This document shows positions 1 through 11,933 of a stretch of 64,000 bases of DNA, one piece after another; position 1 is the stretch's first letter, and each line of letters begins with the position of its first letter. Source of the stretch: Clarkia xantiana subsp. parviflora (lineage: Eukaryota > Streptophyta > Magnoliopsida > Myrtales > Onagraceae); the NCBI GenBank assembly GCA_036873135.1, contig JAPTYO010000007.1, positions 11,762,763-11,826,762 of the forward strand, written 5' to 3'. The notes beneath the pieces are model-generated. The model saw nothing but the letters and a program-made list of their open reading frames with translations. It was not told the DNA's origin and made no database searches. Position numbers and translations under genes: made by a program.

Positions 1-912
1 GAATATTCAGTAGTTACAAGATCAGATCTGATAGGGAAGGTTAAAATTTTGTGGATTCTCCCTCCTTCAGAAATTCCAATCAACTAAATGATCAAAAATT
101 GTAGGTACTAACCGATATAACATGTTGTTACTTGTTAGTGAACAGACGCTTTCAAATAAATTTGGAAACAAACTCTCCAATTTAGGCCATATTACAACTA
201 GACAAACAAACTGTATTCATCATTGTGAAATATGCATTCGGAATTTGTTTTGCAAGTCTAGTTGAGATTCTCTCTTGCATCATATAATTATCATATTGGT
301 TCAAATCATTCTCAAAGATATGTGTCAGTCGTCCCTTCAATCCTTGCTAGCAAAATCAAATAATCTATCTTCTTTTTTATTAAATGGCCAGTAGTTGGAC
401 TGTGACAAACTTGACATTTTTTCTTGTTCATGTTTTTAGTATTTGTCTGCTTCAGATCTTGCACCATGATGCTATGCTGTTCTGACTTTTGGTAATTTTT
501 TCCTTTACTGATGTAGTTGGGGCCATGTGAGATTTCTAATTGGAAATATAGTTCGTGGATCTACTGAAGCTGATTTGTCTCCTGATTTAGACATAATTAA
601 GTGTTGTGGAAAAGTAGGAAGAAAGATGCTGAAAAATGGAGGTGTGAGTGGTTACCAGTTTGCTCTTCTGCTATCTCCTGTTGTTTCTGTTTGGGAATGC
701 ATTGTTCGTAGCATTAGGTATTCCTGCAGACCCGAGTGGGTGTAGTTTTGCTTTCCATCTCCAGCTCGTTTGTTAGGTTTACAACACAGAAAGCTTAGGA
801 TACTGTAGACGATTTCACAAACAGTCCATATAGAAAGAGTTATAGGGACACAGACAGATATACATTTTAGAGCAACTTTGATAACATAACTGAGTAAAGT
901 GAAGGGGAGGCC
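1..912 (+). other. Region upstream of the lysine-rich gene
   Basis: AT-rich sequence without a convincing coding exon. The open frame at 527-745 has no recognisable protein similarity and looks like leader or intron. A pyrimidine-rich stretch near 480-515 could be part of a leader-intron acceptor for the gene at 913, but the transcript start cannot be fixed from sequence. Confidence 0.4.
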
Positions 913-1473
913 ATGGATAACTCGGGATGTCAAAATAAGGCGCTGAGAAAAGTGAAGAAGAAGAAAGGGAAGGATGAGATGGATCAGCTCAAACAGGCTG
1001 AAAAGAAGAAGAGAAGATTGGAGAAAGCTCTTGCCACATCAGCAGCAATCCGCTCCGAGCTGGAAAAGAAGAAGCAGAAAAAGAAGGAAGAACAGGAAAG
1101 GCTAGATGAAGAGGGCGCTGCCATTGCTGAAGCTGTTGCTTTACAAGTTCTGCTCGGTGAAGACTCTGAGGATTCACATAGCTACGAACTAGCTGTACCT
1201 TGGAACCATTCTGTCGTAATGAATGGAAGACACCCAAGCTTTTATCAGAGCTATCCTAACTGTTCCCTTGAGGGAATTGGGTTGATGTCGGGTGGCTATG
1301 GAGGAGATGACTGGTTATGTTCTTATGGAAGTGATTTGCAAAGACTGCACCTCCATGGAGGAGGTTGGTCAAGTGCAGAGCTAGCATCTCCAGGTATGGT
1401 TGCAGCAGAAGCTGTTTCTTCACTTCAGATCCGAGAAGATACCGTCTTTCTGGATGGGATCCTGAGAGGATAA
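913..1473 (+). CDS. Lysine-rich plant protein of unknown function (186 aa)
   Basis: Single-exon open frame. Its ATG sits in a good plant context (gaggccATGG). The first third (about residues 10-65) is extremely rich in Lys, Glu and Gln with heptad-like spacing (KKKRRLEKAL, ELEKKKQKKK), so a charged helix or coiled coil is expected, and the basic blocks could serve as nuclear localisation signals. Residues 66-80 form a short Ala-rich helix followed by LLGEDSEDS. The C-terminal half is Gly/Ser/Tyr-rich and probably disordered. This layout fits a small plant-specific family with no assigned function. I recall an Arabidopsis relative near At5g52550 but cannot verify it. No signal peptide or membrane segment is seen. 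It is convergent with the DeSI-like gene on the other strand. Confidence 0.8.
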   Translation: MDNSGCQNKALRKVKKKKGKDEMDQLKQAEKKKRRLEKALATSAAIRSELEKKKQKKKEEQERLDEEGAAIAEAVALQVLLGEDSEDSHSYELAVPWNHSVVMNGRHPSFYQSYPNCSLEGIGLMSGGYGGDDWLCSYGSDLQRLHLHGGGWSSAELASPGMVAAEAVSSLQIREDTVFLDGILRG

Positions 1474-1930
1474 AGCGTCCCGTTTGAGTTAGTTGATTCC
1501 ATCACGGTTTGATGTGTATATATATAGTCATGCTGCTTATTTATCGATTTGTGACACTATGGCATGTGAAATCTTTGTCATGTTTCTTTTTGTCTGGATC
1601 ATGTGTTTGTGGTACCGAACTCATTTAAGTTTTTCATGGAGTGGGTTGATTTCATTTCCTCTACGTTGAGCTAGTTTTTTGTGCTATGTACATATGTTCA
1701 TGTCAAACTGAGCAACAATTGACCCTATATTGCCGCTCAATCTATCTTTTGGATTGATTTCGACCCAAAAGTGGAAAAAAGCAATCATCATACATGCATT
1801 TGAAAGCACACTCGATTTGATCTTTATACATGCATTTGACAAAACAAATTTTGGAAGATATCCTCAATACACAAGATTGTCTCTATCCTGTTATAAATAT
1901 TACAGACAGAGCAAATGAACAAGGACCAAG
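1474..1930. other. Convergent 3' ends of two genes
   Basis: The 457-bp gap between the stop of the lysine-rich gene (+) and the stop of the DeSI-like gene (-). It must hold both 3' UTRs and polyadenylation sites. No further gene is seen; the open frame at 1730-1918 has no recognisable features. Confidence 0.6.
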
Positions 1931-3324
1931 TTACGGATTCCTTGTATCGTGATGCAATCCTTGCGGTATTGTTGGTATTGGAACACCTCCACTGTTTTTA
2001 TTCTCCACATCAGAATTGGTAGATGGTTTGACTCCAGAAGTGACAAGGTTTTTAAACCAACTAGCTTGAAACCGAGGGGTTCCTCCTCGGCTTGAGCCAC
2101 TTGGAGAATCTGAGGGATTTGATACGGCACCAGCAAGGAACCGATACGCTACTTTGCTAGCTGACATGATCTCAGTCTTGGCTTGTCTCAACTGCATCAA
2201 TTTTGTTGCATAAATTGTAGAAGATTAATTTTGGAAATTCTCCCAGATAAAATGAAGTATCCTTCCACAATCAAAACTTCAAAAAAGAAAGAGACTTTTG
2301 TGTTTTGACATTAGCATCATACCCGCAATGATGTGGTTTCTGCTACTACCATGGCAGTATCACCGGCATTTGCAAATCGATTGACCCAACCTACCAGCAA
2401 CATTTCAAAAACCAAATCAAAACTGTATCTCTTCATTGGTCAACATTAAGATCATATGGAGAGAGGGCATTGTTTATACTTACCGGGCAGCTTTTGAACA
2501 CCAAGACTTTCACAAAATTCATCACAAAAGTGATTGCAGTTCCTTGCCAACAAGTCATAAGTGAATCCAGGCCATTCTCTGCTAAGTTCCATAAGAATAT
2601 GCTTCACCTCCAATGTAGAACAGTTAGTTGTTCCAAGAACAATCTTTTCACGATACGTGTACATCGGGTTGTTTCCAGACGGGCAGCTGAAAACTCCAGA
2701 TCCTTGTTCACAGTACCCAAATGACCACTCATCTTCACCATAAACCTAATCAACATCAACAAAAATTCATTTATAAACACTGTGTAAATAACTTACTAGC
2801 TTATGCATCACACTAAGTGAAACAACCAATGGCAATATTGGACCTTGTCAAATACAACTCCAAACGCAAATTATTATCTCACTGGGGAATTGATTACGGT
2901 TAATAACAAAGCCCAATACCAACCAGACCTCAATTTAATGAAGAGTTACGATAGCTATGAACTGCAAGTTGCACTTATAAAAAATGCACTACAAAAAGTT
3001 AATTTTTGATTGAGAAACTAGCAAATGGAAATGAAAGAAGAACGCACTACATCATCAGCAAATGAAAAGGCACTAACTGCAGGCTGAGGACAAGAACCAC
3101 CGCACTAACTCAGTTGGAGGGATACAGAGGTCAAGAATCAAGTTTAGATTACTAGATCTTGAGAGCTATAGCATATGAACGGAAGATACCTGAATCGCGC
3201 TGTGGAAGATGCCGCCAAGACCAATACCGTCCTTGAAGATCTTGTTGATATTCATGATCGTGTTGTTCGTCTTCTCAGATTCGCTGTTCGTCACATCGTA
3301 TATGTGAAGTATCACTTCCGTCAT
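1931..3324 (-). CDS. DeSI/PPPDE-type deSUMOylating isopeptidase-like protein (241 aa, 4 exons)
   Basis: Exons on the minus strand are 3324-3190, 2745-2484, 2390-2323 and 2191-1931; all joins keep phase at GT-AG. The protein starts MTEVILHIYDVTNS and carries a full PPPDE domain (about residues 1-135). The predicted catalytic histidine is His41 in GGIFHSAIQ and the catalytic cysteine is Cys115 in the NCNHFCDEF motif. The domain ends at GVQKLPGWVNRFANAG, a signature of plant DeSI-like proteins (At4g17486 group). The C-terminal tail (about 155-241) is Ser/Pro/Asn-rich and probably disordered. Family members are thiol isopeptidases that remove SUMO or ubiquitin from substrates; whether this one does so is inferred. 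Both catalytic residues are intact. Confidence 0.92.
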
Positions 3325-3720
3325 CTGCTCCAGAACCCTAAAATTCTAAACTTGAAGAGTCTCCGGCTTATCCCTTGCCTCCTGAAATTACCAGACACTT
3401 TGGAGAGCTGCGTCAAGATTCCTGGATCAATTAACATCAATCAGCAGCTGAAAGTGACAAAAACCAAATTTTTTTGGTGGAACAAACACCAAATTGGCCT
3501 CCGCTATTCTCAGCTAAAGATACTCAGGTCGACCAGTTTGCTTCAGCATTCTTGACGGGAAAGCCCCCGACGTTGGACATTAATACGAACTGCCATTTTG
3601 CCACGTGGATTGGACAAATGAATCAGCCAATGAAACGAAGACGGCAAGGGCATCGACATAGGTGTAATACACCGTGTATATGTCTGTCAATTTTTGAATC
3701 AACTCATCGGTGACTTTGAA
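3325..3720. other. Upstream region of the DeSI-like gene
   Basis: This is the 5' flank and leader of the minus-strand DeSI-like gene. The open frames here (3175-3555, 3474-3713) overlap exon 1 antisense or run through non-coding DNA and show no protein features. Confidence 0.45.
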
Positions 3721-4137
3721 TAGGGTGAGCTACTCGAGATCGGCTCAGTCGATATTCGAATTCGACTCGCTAAATTTCGAGTCGAGCTTTTTTCTGAAGC
3801 CGAGTCGAGTTCGAGTTTATTGGTACTCGAGAGGTTCGCGAGTCTAATCGAGCTTTTTTCTTTTGCCTACTCGAGTCGAGTTCGAATCCGAGTCCGAGCT
3901 CGAGCTTTTCGAGGTTCAAATAATAATATTATATATGTATATATTGAGTTCAAGTCGAGTTCGAGTTCGAGCTCGAGCTAAGGTGCGTTGTTTATGATTT
4001 GATTGAAAAAAATATAACTTTATCGAGCCGAGCTCGAACTCGTCGAGTATGATACCGAGTCGAGTTCGAGCTCGAGTAAAATGAGTCGAGTCGAGCTTGC
4101 CAAATACTCGGCTCGACTCGGCTCATTTACAGCCCTA
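3721..4137. mobile_element. hAT-like MITE rich in CTCGAG motifs
   Basis: The left end reads TAGGGTGAGCTACTCGAG and the right end, reversed, AGTAGGGCTGTAAATGAG. The body is a dense series of gagtcgag/ctcgagct motifs on both strands, so it can fold on itself. Related copies lie at 14330 and 29769. The TAGGGGTG-type ends are typical of hAT-derived MITEs. No matching 8-bp duplication is visible here, so this copy may be old. Confidence 0.6.
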
Positions 4138-4197
4138 CTCGTGGACATCCGCCATGAGTAGGGTTTCAATGGGCGCAGCGGGTTTTGCTAATTTTGG

Positions 4198-4275
4198 ACT
4201 CGATCCGTGGATGACCTACTAGATCTAACGAAGCTGGTATTAAGGGTAGATCTAGTAAGTCATCCACGGATCGAG
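4198..4275. repeat. Short foldback repeat
   Basis: Two arms of about 30 bp in inverted orientation (4198-4229 and 4245-4275), each containing actcgatccgtggatgac and a following agatct block, separated by about 15 bp. The arms differ at only a few positions. It can form a compact hairpin; no gene is associated. Confidence 0.7.
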
Positions 4276-5615
4276 TAAATTACATTATATTCATTACTTT
4301 TCTCATACCTATATCCAAACTAACATTTAAATTCAAATTACAAATTTAAATCTAATTTCAAACACCAAATACATCGCAATAAAAACAAGTAAATGTAATA
4401 TTTAGCAGTCCACTTATGATTCATTTACAATTGGAACATCGAGTCTAAATTAAGACCTAACCATAATATTTAATAAACTTCATTTATATTTTAGTCTTTA
4501 ATATTTTGGTATGTGTTACATTAGTCCTATTATTTTATAAAATATACATAACATACTCCCACAACCCCAAACTTGAACTCGACCCGCCTCGTGGGAAAGC
4601 AGACCCTTACCCATCCCATAGGACACGTATATGTGGGGTGAAATAGAGGCGGGGTCGCCGGTTGGTGGGTACTATTGACATGTTCGTGTTGGGTGAATAG
4701 TTTCCACATTAACCAACCCTAAAATTGTTTAACAGATCTATCATTTAGGGCTAACCTGGAAAAACTGTTCACCAACCACAAATAGGTTTTTAGAAAGAAT
4801 TAAAAAAATCATAAAACTACATAAATTGTATATACTAAAATTATATGTGTTGGGGGAACAGTTTGATTGAGTTAACATAGAACTATAAACAGTTCAACCA
4901 ACACAAATAAGATTATGAAAAAAAAAATATTTTAAAACTCATTTGTGTTGAGTGAACAACAGTTTGACTAAATTAACTTTAAAAATATTTAACAATTTTA
5001 TCATGTTAACTCAATTAAACCATCCACATAACTGAATTGAATCTTAAGGGAAATCATATACTACACAAACTATTTAAATAAAACGAACCTAAAAAAGAAA
5101 ACAAAAAAACTGCTGCCAATTCTACAAACTGTGTACAGAATTGGCAGATAGGGACGGAAATGCAATTTCTGGATAGGACAAATTCATTAAAAAAAAAAAT
5201 GTATGGAGGAGCATTTTTCGAATATATTTTTTTTGGCAAATAGACAAAAAAAAATCGTATATAATATGGATGACATTTAATTGGTAGAAGAACTGCAGCA
5301 CCGTGGACTGTGGAGCATACTGCCGCAGAGGAAAACAAATCACCGTATAGGAGCCTGGAGGCAGAGACAAGAGGCCTTTCATCTTCTGTAACTAATAATA
5401 ATAACTTTTGTCCTATTATATTAATTTTTTTTTGCCATAATTATATTATATTACTAATTTACTATAAAATAAAATAAAAAATTGGTCCCAGTGTCTTTTA
5501 CTGCCGTCCTTTGCCGGAAATTACATCCATCATCATCATCCTCTCCTTTCCATTTGATCCATCTGCACAGCATTCTTATAAGCATTTAAGCAAGCCATCG
5601 GGGTGGCCGACGTCC
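4276..5615. other. Intergenic region upstream of the DUF819 gene
   Basis: AT-rich, without a coding signal. It contains degenerate inverted copies of a gtgttgg...gaacagtt motif between about 4650 and 4980, and a small perfect hairpin at 5113-5147 (11-bp arms, CTGCCAATTCT and its complement, 13-base loop). The last 150 bp are presumably promoter and leader of the gene at 5616. Confidence 0.5.
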
Positions 5616-7728
5616 ATGGCGTCCCTCACCGGGTGGCCGCCACAAGCCATTCGCCACTGTCCTCAACAATCGTCTACCCATGCTCACCTCACCTGCTCTG
5701 CAATCGCACTTCCATTCTCGCCTCACGTTGCAGAGGCAATTCCTGTTTCATCTCTCAGACCTCCAGTGCGGCGGAAATCTCCTTGCCGGAGATTACTGAA
5801 GGTCAAATCACAGATTCGGCACCCAATCGTGGCTCCTGATGATCACTGGGGCACATGGACTGCACTCTTCACAATCGGCGCTTTTGGTCTTTGGTGCTTA
5901 TCTGCTGCCCTAGTCTCTTTATATTCTGTCTCCTAATTAAGCATTATTTAAGCTTGTTATTTTCTGCAAGGTCAGGTCGGAGAAGACGAAGATTGGGAGC
6001 ATGGTTAGCGCTGCACTGGTGAGCACACTGGTCGGACTTGCTGCAAGCAATCTGGGCATAATCCCTACTGAAGCTCCAGCATACTCCCATGTCTTGGAGT
6101 ATCTACTGCCATTAACTATTCCATTATTGCTGTTCAGAGCAAACCTGCGTAGAGTAGTTCAGTCCACTGGAAAATTGCTTCTTGCTTTCTTGCTTGGGTC
6201 AGGTCAGGTATTCTATTACTAGAGATGGCATCATCTTCATCATTCCAAAACAAATTAGTTAAGTTGGCATTTAATTTCTTTCTATAAAGTCTGCTGCAAA
6301 CTGAATTTAATTGAGCCAAGCCGAGAACTGCAAGCTTCCTTTGGCTGGAGCTCGAACTCGGCTTACTACGAAAATTGATGCATTTTCTCAAAATAGTTTC
6401 ATATTGATGGTCTGTTTTACATTTGTACTATAGTGGCAACTATTGTTGGGACTATAGTGGCGTTTAGGTTGGTGCCAATGAAATCTCTTGGTCAAGATAA
6501 CTGGAAGATAGCAGCTGCTCTAATGGGAAGCTACATTGGTGGAAGTAAGAAACACTCTGAATTTCCAAGTGTTGTTTAACTTCAATGGTTGTGTTGTACA
6601 TGTGAAATATCATTCTATTTCAGCTTTTGGTTATACATTTTTTTTGAGATCTTTAATCAATTGAGAAATTCTATGCATGGAATCTATTTGGTTGCTTTTG
6701 TCTGAAGTTAACTCTCAAAATTTATACCATGCATGTGACTAACAGATCTCCACCCCGATAATGAACTGTGCTTGATTGATTCCTTCAGCTGTTAATTACG
6801 TGGCAATATCCGAGGCTCTCCATGCTTCTCCATCAGCTGTGGCTGCTGGAATTGCTGCAGATAATGTAATATGTGCCATTTACTTCATGATACTGTTTGC
6901 CTTAGCCTCCAAGTTACCTCCTGAGCCACCTCCAACCAACGGTATGTCTGTTTGGTAACAAAAGCCCGAACAATTTGAATGATTAATTTTCTCTTCTGTT
7001 TACAGATCAATTAAGTTGATCATTACAGTTATGAATTAATTGTGCAGATGTTGTAAGAGTTTCAGAATCCCATAGTAGCAGCAAATTGTCTGTGCCAGAA
7101 ACTGCAACTGCTCTGGCCACATCATTTGCTATCTGCAAGATTGCATCTCACCTTGTAAATTTCTTCGGAATTCAAGGAGGAAGCCTTCCGGCTGTCACAG
7201 CTCTCGTTGTCGTTTTAGCCACTCTCCTCCCCTCCCAGTTCGGATATCTATCACAAGCGGGTGATGTTATCTCTTTGATTCTGATGCAGGTAAATGAACA
7301 ATTCTCTTTGATTCTTATTGATGCTAGAGTTCTCTTTAAGTTGAGTTTGTAAAATTCGACAACCAATGTCATCTATCTACTAAGACTCTTTTCATTAAGT
7401 GAAGGTATTCTTTGCGGTGGTGGGAGCGGGTGGGAGCATATGGAACGTGATGAACACGGCTCCGAGCATCTTGGTGTTTGCAGTAATTCAAGTGACGGTC
7501 CACCTAGCTCTTATCATCGGACTCGGCAACCTCTGTAAATTGGAGCTGAAGCTTCTCCTTCTCGCCTCAAATGCTAACGTTGGTGGCCCCACAACAGCAT
7601 GTGGCATGGCCACTGCCAAAGGATGGCACTCATTGGTGGTTCCGGGGATCCTAGCTGGCATTTTCGGTGTCTCCGTAGCAACTTTTCTAGGCATTGGTAT
7701 TGGACAGATGATTCTTCGACATATGTAG
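5616..7728 (+). CDS. DUF819 family integral membrane protein, probable plastid location (444 aa, 6 exons)
   Basis: Exons: 5616-5893, 5976-6202, 6434-6544, 6789-6941, 7048-7289, 7405-7728; all phases agree and the stop is TAG at 7726. The ATG at 5616 is the first in frame. Residues 1-70 are rich in Ser, Pro, His and Arg and nearly free of acidic residues, as in a chloroplast transit peptide. [13 protein letters not shown] then begins the DUF819 domain, with about eight or more hydrophobic segments, including a Gly-rich conserved block [17 protein letters not shown] and a late [14 protein letters not shown] block. The family resembles bacterial YjcL-type membrane proteins and is thought to be transporter-like; no substrate is established. 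Full length, with no breaks. Confidence 0.9.
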
Positions 7729-7880
7729 AAACAATTAATTGAGCCTGCATTGCATCACAATCTAGTCAGTTAAGTTACTCCTAGAGAAAATCTGCAATGG
7801 AACGGTCACGGCTCACGACGTGACGTGGTGACCCCAACCCCTCTCACAATAGTATGAGAGTGAGACTCGATAGTGGCCAC

Positions 7881-8031
7881 TGTGAGTGAATAAGATGTGT
7901 AGGAGAGAATGATGTAAGCAAAGCAATACTAATGTTGAACATATTGTATTGAATGCTAAAAGTGATTTGAACTACAAGAGGTGAGGTCCTATATATAGGA
8001 TCCTAATGTACTAGAATGTAAGACTCTTATA
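7881..8031 (-). repeat. LTR (3' copy, minus orientation)
   Basis: 151-bp terminal repeat that begins TGTGAGTGAATAAG on the plus strand and ends ACTCTTATA. By eye it is identical to 9739-9889. Confidence 0.92.
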
Positions 8032-9726
8032 CATGGAGGACTAATATAACTATATCATAAAGCATACTATTCTATCATACTCTATCATTCCCTATGCTTT
8101 CTTCATCTTTCTATATTTGTCCTTCACATTCCAGCTTCAGCCCAAATCAGTCCCCAGCTCTTGACCACTCCGCATTTGATTTTAGTCCAAAAACTCTAGT
8201 TATGTCCAAAATAGCCCAAAAAACAATGAAAATCCCTCAATGTAGTCCCTGGCACGTGAGATGCACAGCTGTTGGATGGAGGGTGAACGTTGGAGCTTGG
8301 TTGCTGCTGCTGCTGCTCCTGCTTTTTCTGCTGCTGGTTGCTGCTTGACTAACTTGCTGCTCCTGCTTTACTAACTTACTGCTGCTCCTGCATTACTAAC
8401 TTGATGCTGCTCCTGCTTAACTAACTTGCTGCTCCTGCTTTGTTTGCTGGTGGCTGCTGTGTTCTTGTTTGAACAATTGCTCAAACTCAACTAATAGGAG
8501 GCTCTGCTGCAATTAAACCCACTAATCCTTGCTGAATTTCAATCTACAAATCTCCATGACTCCAGAATGCTGTTCATGGCGGTAAAAGAACAACAAAAAC
8601 AATGCAGCCGTGCAAAACTTTGGCATCTGTCACTGCTTCATCAAAGAAAACAAAGGGGAGTCCAATCATAGCATCGAAACCACTTTAACCTTCAGATCAA
8701 TCACCAACAGAGCTTTGTAATATCTAATTGGCAGCAGAAACCCATTTCCTGAGCTTAACCGAGCCAATTTGCAGCTACAATCCCCAATCACAGCTTGTAA
8801 TCCATAGTTAATCATCAATCGAAACTTAATCGAACCAGATAGCAGCATATTATAGAGATTCCTAGCTTGAACTGAGACAGAATCGGTAAATCGCATCAAA
8901 AGAACGCCAGGGCAGATCAATCGATACCTCAAAAGGTTGTAATCTGTTGGAATCGATGCCTCTCCTGTCGCAATAAGTAGTAGATGATAGAACCGGTGCT
9001 CCGACGACGGAGTTGATTGGAGAAGACCGGGGCGGAGCTGCTCAGAGAAGGACGAGCTGCTCGATAGAAGGAAACTAACAAAATCGGAGAGGAGAACAGA
9101 GAGATCCGAGATGCTAAGCAGATGCCAATGGAAAGAAGGACACTCGCAGATTCGGAGAGGCTGCTGGAGAAGAAGGACCAGCGTCTCTGAAGCCAATAGA
9201 GGGAGAAGAAGAACGACGCTTCTCTGATGCCGATGGAAGAAAAGGCACCGATCAGCGAGACGCCGATTGAAGGAGAAGAAGAACGGCGCTGCGCTTCTCT
9301 GATTGCTGATTTGTGATTTGATGTTGATCTGATTTGAACTGATTGCTTGAATTGGCCGCTGATTGGATGACAGCTGAAGTAGTAGGTATCCATCTGGAAG
9401 CAGGAGCTGTCGATTGAATGGAAGCAGGTGTCGATCTTGAAGCAGGAGCTCGATTTGAAGATTTGATGATGAACAGAATGCTGAAATTGCAGAAACTTGC
9501 TGAAAACTTGCAGAAGTTTGCTAGAGCTTGCTGAATAACTGAATCGTGTAGAATTTCCAGAAGCTGAATGATGCTGGTAGCTTGTAGATCAATGAAGAGC
9601 AAGTAAGGAGATGAAGATTTGATGCTGAATTCGAACATAAATGCATGAAGATTCAAGTTCAATTGAGCTGAAATCATAAGGAACGAAGAAGGAACTTATT
9701 TCATTGCAGCGGAAGTTTGATCGGTG

Positions 9727-9738
9727 GCTCTGATACCA
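9727..9738 (-). promoter_or_regulatory. Primer-binding site for initiator tRNA-Met
   Basis: The minus strand reads TGGTATCAGAGC immediately inside the LTR. This is the standard plant retroelement primer site complementary to the 3' end of initiator tRNA-Met. It fixes the element's orientation. Confidence 0.92.
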
Positions 9739-9889
9739 TGTGAGTGAATAAGATGTGTAGGAGAGAATGATGTAAGCAAAGCAATACTAATGTTGAACAT
9801 ATTGTATTGAATGCTAAAAGTGATTTGAACTACAAGAGGTGAGGTCCTATATATAGGATCCTAATGTACTAGAATGTAAGACTCTTATA
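9739..9889 (-). repeat. LTR (5' copy, minus orientation)
   Basis: 151-bp terminal repeat that by eye matches 7881-8031 base for base. It abuts the primer-binding site on its left and the GCCAC duplication on its right. Confidence 0.92.
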
Positions 9890-9945
9890 GCCACCACTCA
9901 CACCATTGTGAGAGGAGTTGGGGTCACGTGACGGATTTAGATCAT

Positions 9946-11885
9946 CTGCCTTATTAATTCACTTTAAAATCTTGACACGTGTATTTAAATTTAATATTAT
10001 TTTTTTTAGAATTTATAAAATTATTTATACTAAATACATGTGTCAAGATCACAACGACAATAAATGATTTAAGCAAAAAAAGAATAGGACAAGCGATCTG
10101 GGGCCACAGAGCTCCGATCTGGGCCCTCGATGACCCCTATTGAAGGTCACCGGTGGGCTTGGATGGTGGCCAGCGGCTTTGGGTCGGTTTCGGCGGCCTT
10201 GAGAAGTGGTCGACGGCCTCGGGTGGTGACCGGAATATTTTGGGCGGTGGCCGGAAAAAGATTAGAGACTAAATTGAGCAAAATAAAACTATTTAACTGT
10301 CAAACTTGATTAACATGTGCACCAAAAGCTACAAAATGCAAAGATATAACACAAAAAATCTACAAAACAAAATATATAACAAAAATTCTACAGTGGTCAA
10401 ATATATGGCACCAAAAGAATATTTAATCCTAAATGAAATGGTAATATTTTACAATGTAGTAGCACATGTCATATCTAAATAAATAAAATTATGTTTGATT
10501 TAAAACAAATAATAATATATAGCAAAACCATCAATTTTTAACTTTAAAATCAATTCTAAAGCTTTTAAGTTTTAAACGTCTTGATATTTCTTCATGTGAT
10601 CATGACACAAATATCAATTTATGAGTTATAAAACGCATTAGAAAATTTTAAGTGATTAAACAATTATCTTATTTTTAATATGTATATATAAATATATTTG
10701 CTTCTATATATATTATATTTTTTTATTTCTATTTACTGTAATTATTTTAAACTTTACATATTGTAATTAAAGAATAATTAATTTTCTACAACATTCTGAT
10801 TTACTAACAGATTATTCAGTAAAAAAATGTGCGAATATCTTCCTAATAACATATAATATAATATATTTTGAATATACTTTTATTAATATAAAATAATTAT
10901 TAAGAATAAATAAAAACTCTTTAAAAATATATTAATTTAAAAGCAAAATTCTCATTTAAGCTATATTACGCGCGGTTAATTACTTTTTATTTATAATCTT
11001 ATTTTAGAATTTATTTTCATTTAGTAATAAATTCGTTGTTCATGGCCAAAAAAAAGTATAAATCGTTCTTATTTTGAATAAAAAATAAGACATGAATAAT
11101 TTTTTTAATTGATCTAGCATTATAATTAATTTATTTATTTTTATATTCGTCTACAGTCTACAATAAGGAATCTTTGCTCCCAAAATTTACTTTTTGGTTA
11201 GTTAAATTTCCTAGAGTTTCGTTTAAAGAAGTATGAGTTATATTCTATGTGAGTCCGATTAATATTTAGATGTCAGAATTTTATTGTTGTGCTATGATGT
11301 TGGAGTATTATTTGCCAACTAGTGAATATTTTCTCCCGCATGGTACTGCCTCGCAATTTAGCATGTACATGTCAACTGTACTAGCAATTCTTACAACCTT
11401 TGTCAACTGTACTTCCACAAATTCCTGATTATTATTAATTAAGTTTAGGGATAATTAAGATTCTATAGCTAAATAACTAATGAGTAATTTATAGAAAAAT
11501 GGGTCTTAATCATCCATCCATTCCATTATGTAAGCTCTAACCTAAATAAATTTATTAACTCAAAATATTAAGTAATCGTGTATCATATGTAATACAAACG
11601 GTGATTCTGAAATTTTAAATGCATAAGAAAAATTCAATTCATAGAATAATATTATATAACTTTAAAGTTTATAAATATATGAATTTTCTTTAATTTGGTA
11701 TAATATTATTTATTTTTTAATATCGTAATTAATTAGTTATAATTTTTTTTACGATACTCTAATTTATTAACAATTTTTTATATGAAAACCTTCAAAATAA
11801 TATACATCATATAATAGACTTCTAATTTATGTATACTAAATAATTCATTAACCAATTATTAAATAATTGGATATCATATAACTAA

Positions 11886-11933
<48 letters not shown>

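Larger units (their letters stand above)
7881..9889 (-). mobile_element. Non-autonomous LTR retrotransposon, recently inserted (2,009 bp)
   Basis: It has two direct LTRs of 151 bp (7881-8031, 9739-9889) and a perfect 5-bp target duplication GCCAC at 7876-7880 and 9890-9894. The minus-strand primer site TGGTATCAGAGC lies at 9738-9727, directly next to the right LTR, so the element is in minus orientation. The interior of about 1.7 kb encodes no gag, protease, integrase or reverse transcriptase; the minus-strand open frames (for example 8929-9393) show no retroviral motifs. Part of the interior (about 8290-8460) is CTG/CTGCTCCTG-rich simple sequence. It must have been moved by the enzymes of a Copia- or Gypsy-type partner. 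The polypurine tract is poorly defined. Confidence 0.9.
7806..9945. mobile_element. Hairpin MITE split by an LTR retroelement
   Basis: Left arm (about 7818-7865) and right arm (about 9897-9942) are inverted copies of a block containing gtgaccccaac and cctctcacaat. Removing the retroelement (7881-9889) and one GCCAC copy leaves a MITE of roughly 150 bp that would fold into one hairpin. The superfamily is not clear. Confidence 0.75.

Noticed and set aside
2987..3006. CACTACAAAAAG in the DeSI intron as a CACTA end
   Set aside because: No inverted partner and no duplication; CACTAC occurs again nearby by chance.
8666..9677. Three overlapping minus-strand open frames inside the small LTR element
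   Set aside because: No zinc knuckle, protease, reverse transcriptase or integrase motifs, and Ser-rich composition; they do not look like gag.
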